Assembly (NCBI GenBank): GCA_016794465.1
Contig: JAEUKA010000079.1
Coordinates: 1-43,963 of the forward strand
Origin: Myxococcales bacterium
GTDB taxonomy: Bacteria > Myxococcota_A > Polyangia > Palsa-1104 > JAEUJZ01
Direction of reading: 5' to 3'
Length of the DNA: 43,963 bases
The notes under the pieces are model-generated. The model was given only the letters and a program-made list of their open reading frames with translations, made no database searches and had not been told where the DNA came from. Positions 41,149 to 43,963 of the stretch are shown in pieces (positions within the stretch are counted from its first letter, which is position 1; the number at the start of each line of letters is the position of its first letter). Position numbers and translations under genes: made by a program.

Positions 41149-41932
41149 ATACGCTCAGTCGAAAATTTCTTAATTCTCTCTCGCTGTGGTGAGATTTATT
41201 TGATTTCTGCGTGTAAGATGAATTGCAATTCTCGGGTGCATGTCCGGTCGAAGGCGCCGGGGGGGATGACAGGGAGATGCGACCGCAGGCGCGGACGGTT
41301 TGGAGCTCCAGGAGGACATATCGCTCCGCAGCCTTCGGCTTGGAATGCGGACTACCCCGACTTCGCTCTCCCCCTATCATGGCCGCTCTGTCTGGAATCG
41401 TGGCCGTGAGCATCGCATCGTGACCGGAGCGGGAGCGAGCGCCTTCCTTTCGCCGTTCGGAATGACATACACGTTGCGGAGGGAGGACGCAGACCACGCT
41501 GATTCTGGATCGTCCGGGCAGCGAGACGCTGTGATCCTGTCGCGTAGCGCCGAAAGGAGTCTCTCCAAAGTGCAATCGGCAACGGAGTTTCCTTGCCTCA
41601 TGACGATGGAATTGTCGCACGAGTACCACGCGAAAGGAGTCCTCCCACCAGAGTATGTTGCGGGAGGAGGTCGGAATTCTGGCCTCATTCCGTGACCAGA
41701 GAATCGAGCATGAGGCCAGCGCGCAAAGTAGTCGCACGCTTCCGGGTCGGGAAGACCGAGCGGAAGGAGTCCACACGTCTGCTCATGCGGTTTGCGCAGA
41801 CGGACGACCTTTGCACAACGCCAGGACGTGTCCTCCGGGGAATCGTCGCCCCTGTCCTGCGCGGAGAGAATGCCAACCAGGCGATGGACTGCGTGATGCG
41901 ACCACTGCGGATGCCGAAAGATGGCTGTTCCG
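41149..41932. other. Gene desert, probably repetitive or degenerate DNA
   Basis: About 780 bases with no gene I can support. Short frames on both strands lack ribosome sites and look compositionally random. The first 80 bases are AT-rich. The rest contains CGAAAGGAGTC-like motifs at 41551, 41631 and 41761 (the last as CGGAAGGAGTCC), resembling the short dispersed elements often found between genes in large environmental genomes. It starts exactly where the FG-GAP gene breaks off, so it may mark an insertion or deletion. Confidence 0.5.
41220..41231. repeat. Perfect 12-bp palindrome GAATTGCAATTC
   Basis: Its 13-base context ATGAATTGCAATT (41218-41230) is identical to 35472-35484, at the lipoprotein promoter. 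Both lie outside genes, and an AT-rich site of this length is unusual in this GC-rich sequence. Confidence 0.5.
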
Positions 41933-42853
41933 TTACTCCGAACCCTCCGCTTCATCCTCAGCGGTCAGCTCATTTCCGTCCTCGTAGTCGCCACTTGGAT
42001 GTGCATCTGTTCGATCTGGGACAGCGATTGGGGATTCTGTCGGGACCGCAGACACGGTCATTCCGATCGGACTCTCTTCATCAGCAGAGTCACATTCATT
42101 CGATGGTGCGGCTGACTCATGGAGCGATGCGGATTCCCGCTGATCAGGAGAGTCATCTGCTAGCGAGAAGGAGTCGACAGAGGAGTCCTCCTTTCGATTC
42201 ACAGAGTCCGGCTCTGCGACGGCTGTGGGCATCGCGAGTCGCGACAGAGTCGAATGCTTCAAGGGCGTGACCGCGGGCTTTGCGCTGGATGTGGGCGTGG
42301 TCGGGGGAGTGCTCGGAGTCGCGGTCGCCGGAGTGGGGTCCGGCGGCGGAATCTCCCGCGAGCAAATCTCGAAGGCGCGGGCGATGTCGTCCTCCGCTTT
42401 CTGATCGATCGTCACGCTGGGCGAAGCGGACTTGGGCGACGCAGCGGGCGGTGCCCCCGGTCCAAAAAACATGGCTTGCTGTTTCTGTCGAGGATCCGAC
42501 GTCGGCGCCGACGCGGGAGTTGTCACTGCCGTTGCCTTCTTTCCAACCTCCTCAATCAGTGCAATCGCTGCCAAACGCCGTGCCTTGTCGGCATACCGCT
42601 TGTCTGCCAGTCGATCCAGTTCGAGCTGTGCAGCGCGCACGCCTCCCTCAAGCGCCGCAATTTCCTCATAGCGTCTTCCGATCTGATTGTCATAGTGCTC
42701 ACAAAACCACGGACTCATCAGTCGTTGTGCAATTTCTTCCTTGAACGAAATTTCCTTACACAATCTGTTGATTTTCCGCTGAGCCAGCGTGATTTGTGAC
42801 TCTAGCCAGGCTTCCCGGTGACAGTCTTGAATTGTAACGTCCTCGAAAATCAT
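41933..42853 (-). CDS. Unrecognised protein, coiled coil plus disordered acidic tail
   Basis: This 306-residue protein has no signal peptide or membrane segment. Residues 1-110 are charged helices (ESQITLAQRKINRLCKEISF, YEEIAALEGGVRAAQLELDRLADKR) that should form a coiled coil. From about 110 on it is Pro/Ala/Thr/Ser-rich and finally acidic (DDSPDQRES, TAEDEAEGSE), hence probably unfolded. No family recognised. It is the downstream gene of a two-gene leftward operon (91-base gap). The style resembles filament- or effector-associated proteins, but there is no specific evidence. Confidence 0.7.
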   Translation of the reverse strand: MIFEDVTIQDCHREAWLESQITLAQRKINRLCKEISFKEEIAQRLMSPWFCEHYDNQIGRRYEEIAALEGGVRAAQLELDRLADKRYADKARRLAAIALIEEVGKKATAVTTPASAPTSDPRQKQQAMFFGPGAPPAASPKSASPSVTIDQKAEDDIARAFEICSREIPPPDPTPATATPSTPPTTPTSSAKPAVTPLKHSTLSRLAMPTAVAEPDSVNRKEDSSVDSFSLADDSPDQRESASLHESAAPSNECDSADEESPIGMTVSAVPTESPIAVPDRTDAHPSGDYEDGNELTAEDEAEGSE

Positions 42854-42944
42854 CGTCAGTGTCCCCTTCGCCCAAGCCTTCGCCGGGCTCGCTCAAAGCC
42901 TGTGAGAATCAAACCAGATTGTGGTTTTTCCGTGGATTCACGTC

Positions 42945-43808
42945 CTATCTCGGTTTTGGTCGTTTCTGCTTAGCCGCATCCTGCGTGTTCAGGAGCCTCC
43001 TCAGCGACGTAAGCAACTCCGCGAGCTTGGCCTCGTCCTTCTGCATTGTCTCATGCCGCTCATTGCTCGCTACGTTGCCGAGTACCTCGTGCAGTTGGCT
43101 CATTTTCTCGCGCTCGGGCGCGCGCGGCTCAGCAAGGCCGGACACCTTGACTTCAGCTGTCTTCATGATGGCGGCAATCGTCGCCGTATACATAGCTGCC
43201 AGCGCCGGAGCCCCTGCGGCGATGATTCGTTCCCAGTCGGGCGGCGGTGGCGGTGGCGGCGGCGTCCTGTTCTTATCGGCTAGCTGCCTACCCCTCTCCA
43301 GCATGGCGGCCTGGGCTTCCAGCATGGTCAGACCCGCCTTCGCCGTCTGTTCAATCCGTTCATTCATGATGCGCAGCTCGGAAGCATCCTGCAGACCCAT
43401 CGCGCGCCGAAACTCGGAATAGCTCTGGAGATTCTCCATGAACGAATGCGCGGCACGACTCACCGTGGGCGTGTCTGCGTTTGGTTCCTCTACCTCTAAT
43501 GTGTGACCGACTTCGGCGGCCTCCTTTTTGAGTGGAGCCAAAGCGCGTTCGTGAACAACTGGAAAAAGCGACTCGACCACTACATTGATCGGGCGCGCTC
43601 GCGCAAACTCTTTCCCACCAGCGTCCACATACGCAACGCCATATGGGCCGGGTGGCACCACCGCCTGCTCGAATGGAGACAAGCTTAGTGGTGGCTTGTC
43701 GAGCGATGGCACGAAATGGAGCGTTCCTGCCCGCTCTTGGACAAGACGATACGCCTTCGCCCCATCACCGGCCGATGTGATCGCCAACTGGATCTCTGCA
43801 TTTGTCAT
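42945..43808 (-). CDS. Unrecognised 287-aa protein, upstream gene of right-edge operon
   Basis: ATG 43808 is preferred; a longer frame to 43874 has no ribosome site and crosses the promoter-like AT stretch. Residues 1-85 look beta-rich (KAYRLVQERAGTLHFVPS, PPGPYGVAYVDAGG). A long helical region (about 115-180, FMENLQSYSEFRRAMGLQDASELRIMNERIEQTAKAG area), a run of eight prolines, an Ala-rich hydrophobic segment (IIAAGAPALAAMYTATIAAI) that may be a membrane or buried helix, and a charged C-terminal coiled coil follow. No family recognised. It probably works with the product of the downstream gene, whose N-terminus is also a coiled coil. Confidence 0.7.
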   Translation of the reverse strand: MTNAEIQLAITSAGDGAKAYRLVQERAGTLHFVPSLDKPPLSLSPFEQAVVPPGPYGVAYVDAGGKEFARARPINVVVESLFPVVHERALAPLKKEAAEVGHTLEVEEPNADTPTVSRAAHSFMENLQSYSEFRRAMGLQDASELRIMNERIEQTAKAGLTMLEAQAAMLERGRQLADKNRTPPPPPPPPDWERIIAAGAPALAAMYTATIAAIMKTAEVKVSGLAEPRAPEREKMSQLHEVLGNVASNERHETMQKDEAKLAELLTSLRRLLNTQDAAKQKRPKPR

Positions 43809-43829
43809 CTCCCACACCCCCAAAAAAAA

Positions 43830-43857
43830 TTTATCACGTTGCTCGCGACCACGGCAA
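43830..43857 (-). promoter_or_regulatory. Candidate promoter for the right-edge operon
   Basis: On the minus strand TTGCCG (43857-43852) and GATAAA (43835-43830) are 16 bases apart, 4 of 6 matches each to the -35 and -10 consensus. An 8-base T-run and a G-run follow before the ATG at 43808. A homopolymer this close to the start could slip. Confidence 0.35.
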
Positions 43858-43963
43858 GCAAGTGAAGGATTCACGCAACCTTAGTTCCGATTGTCGGAAT
43901 GCCCACATGCGGCGGAATTGGTGCGTGATTCGCTCAATCTGAGCGGCAGCGGAGCACTGCTTT

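Noticed and set aside
41377..42270. Overlapping 190-225 codon frames on both strands in the gene desert
   Set aside because: Neither has a ribosome site, motif or coherent composition, and the plus-strand one overlaps the better supported minus-strand gene.
43885..43899. TTCCGA-TTG-TCGGAA hairpin near the right edge
   Set aside because: A 6-bp stem is too short to interpret without the sequence beyond the window.

Overview
The window looks like chromosomal DNA from a GC-rich Gram-negative bacterium, most likely a member of the Myxococcota. This rests on gene content, not on a marker gene. It has a secreted CAP protein with a MYXO-CTERM-like tail, an ADYC-motif lipoprotein, an FHA-linked sigma-54 activator, a membrane Ser/Thr kinase with a long repeat-rich sensor half, Cys-rich CGACG-type lipoproteins, and about nine predicted lipoproteins in 44 kb. 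No rRNA, tRNA or CRISPR array was recognised.

Left part (1-10.26 kb). A fragment resembling the start of a phage-type integrase runs off the left edge. It abuts a kinase gene that has lost its ATP-binding N-lobe. Next come the ADYC lipoprotein, a 560-base regulatory stretch with a four-half-site operator-like cluster, the FHA/AAA+/Fis activator, and a membrane RCK (TrkA-N/TrkA-C) protein with no K+ selectivity filter. A tightly packed four-gene operon follows: an unknown protein, an outer-membrane barrel, an ECF sigma factor, and a small one-TM protein placed where an anti-sigma factor would be.

Accessory island (10.28-12.49 kb). Five perfect-period 42-bp tandem repeats and the C-terminal remnant of a possible Rpn/DUF4351-like gene precede a compact three-gene cassette. 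The cassette is clearly more AT-rich than its surroundings: a TIGR04255-family protein and two unrecognised partners. It sits directly upstream of dnaB and is the best candidate here for an undescribed mobile system.

Central part (12.5-35.4 kb). This is mostly housekeeping and envelope genes: dnaB, an SMI1/KNR4-like protein, a GMC flavoprotein translationally coupled to a diheme cytochrome lipoprotein, a propeller-like lipoprotein, the ABC-F protein YbiT, a zinc amidase, a Pro-rich exported protein, a GST-like protein, a 2TM protein, proC-yggU, a Kelch lipoprotein, a lipoprotein with a methyltransferase-like fold, a 673-aa helical protein, the CAP protein, a protein of degenerate FHA modules, and prfC.

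Right part (35.5-44 kb). Several lipoproteins, a VOC protein and an unknown protein lead to a truncated FG-GAP remnant at 41148. Beyond that point the sequence changes character: about 780 bases without a credible gene, then a two-gene operon of unrecognised coiled-coil/Pro-rich proteins reading leftwards. Both window ends therefore look like recently rearranged accessory DNA around a conserved core.
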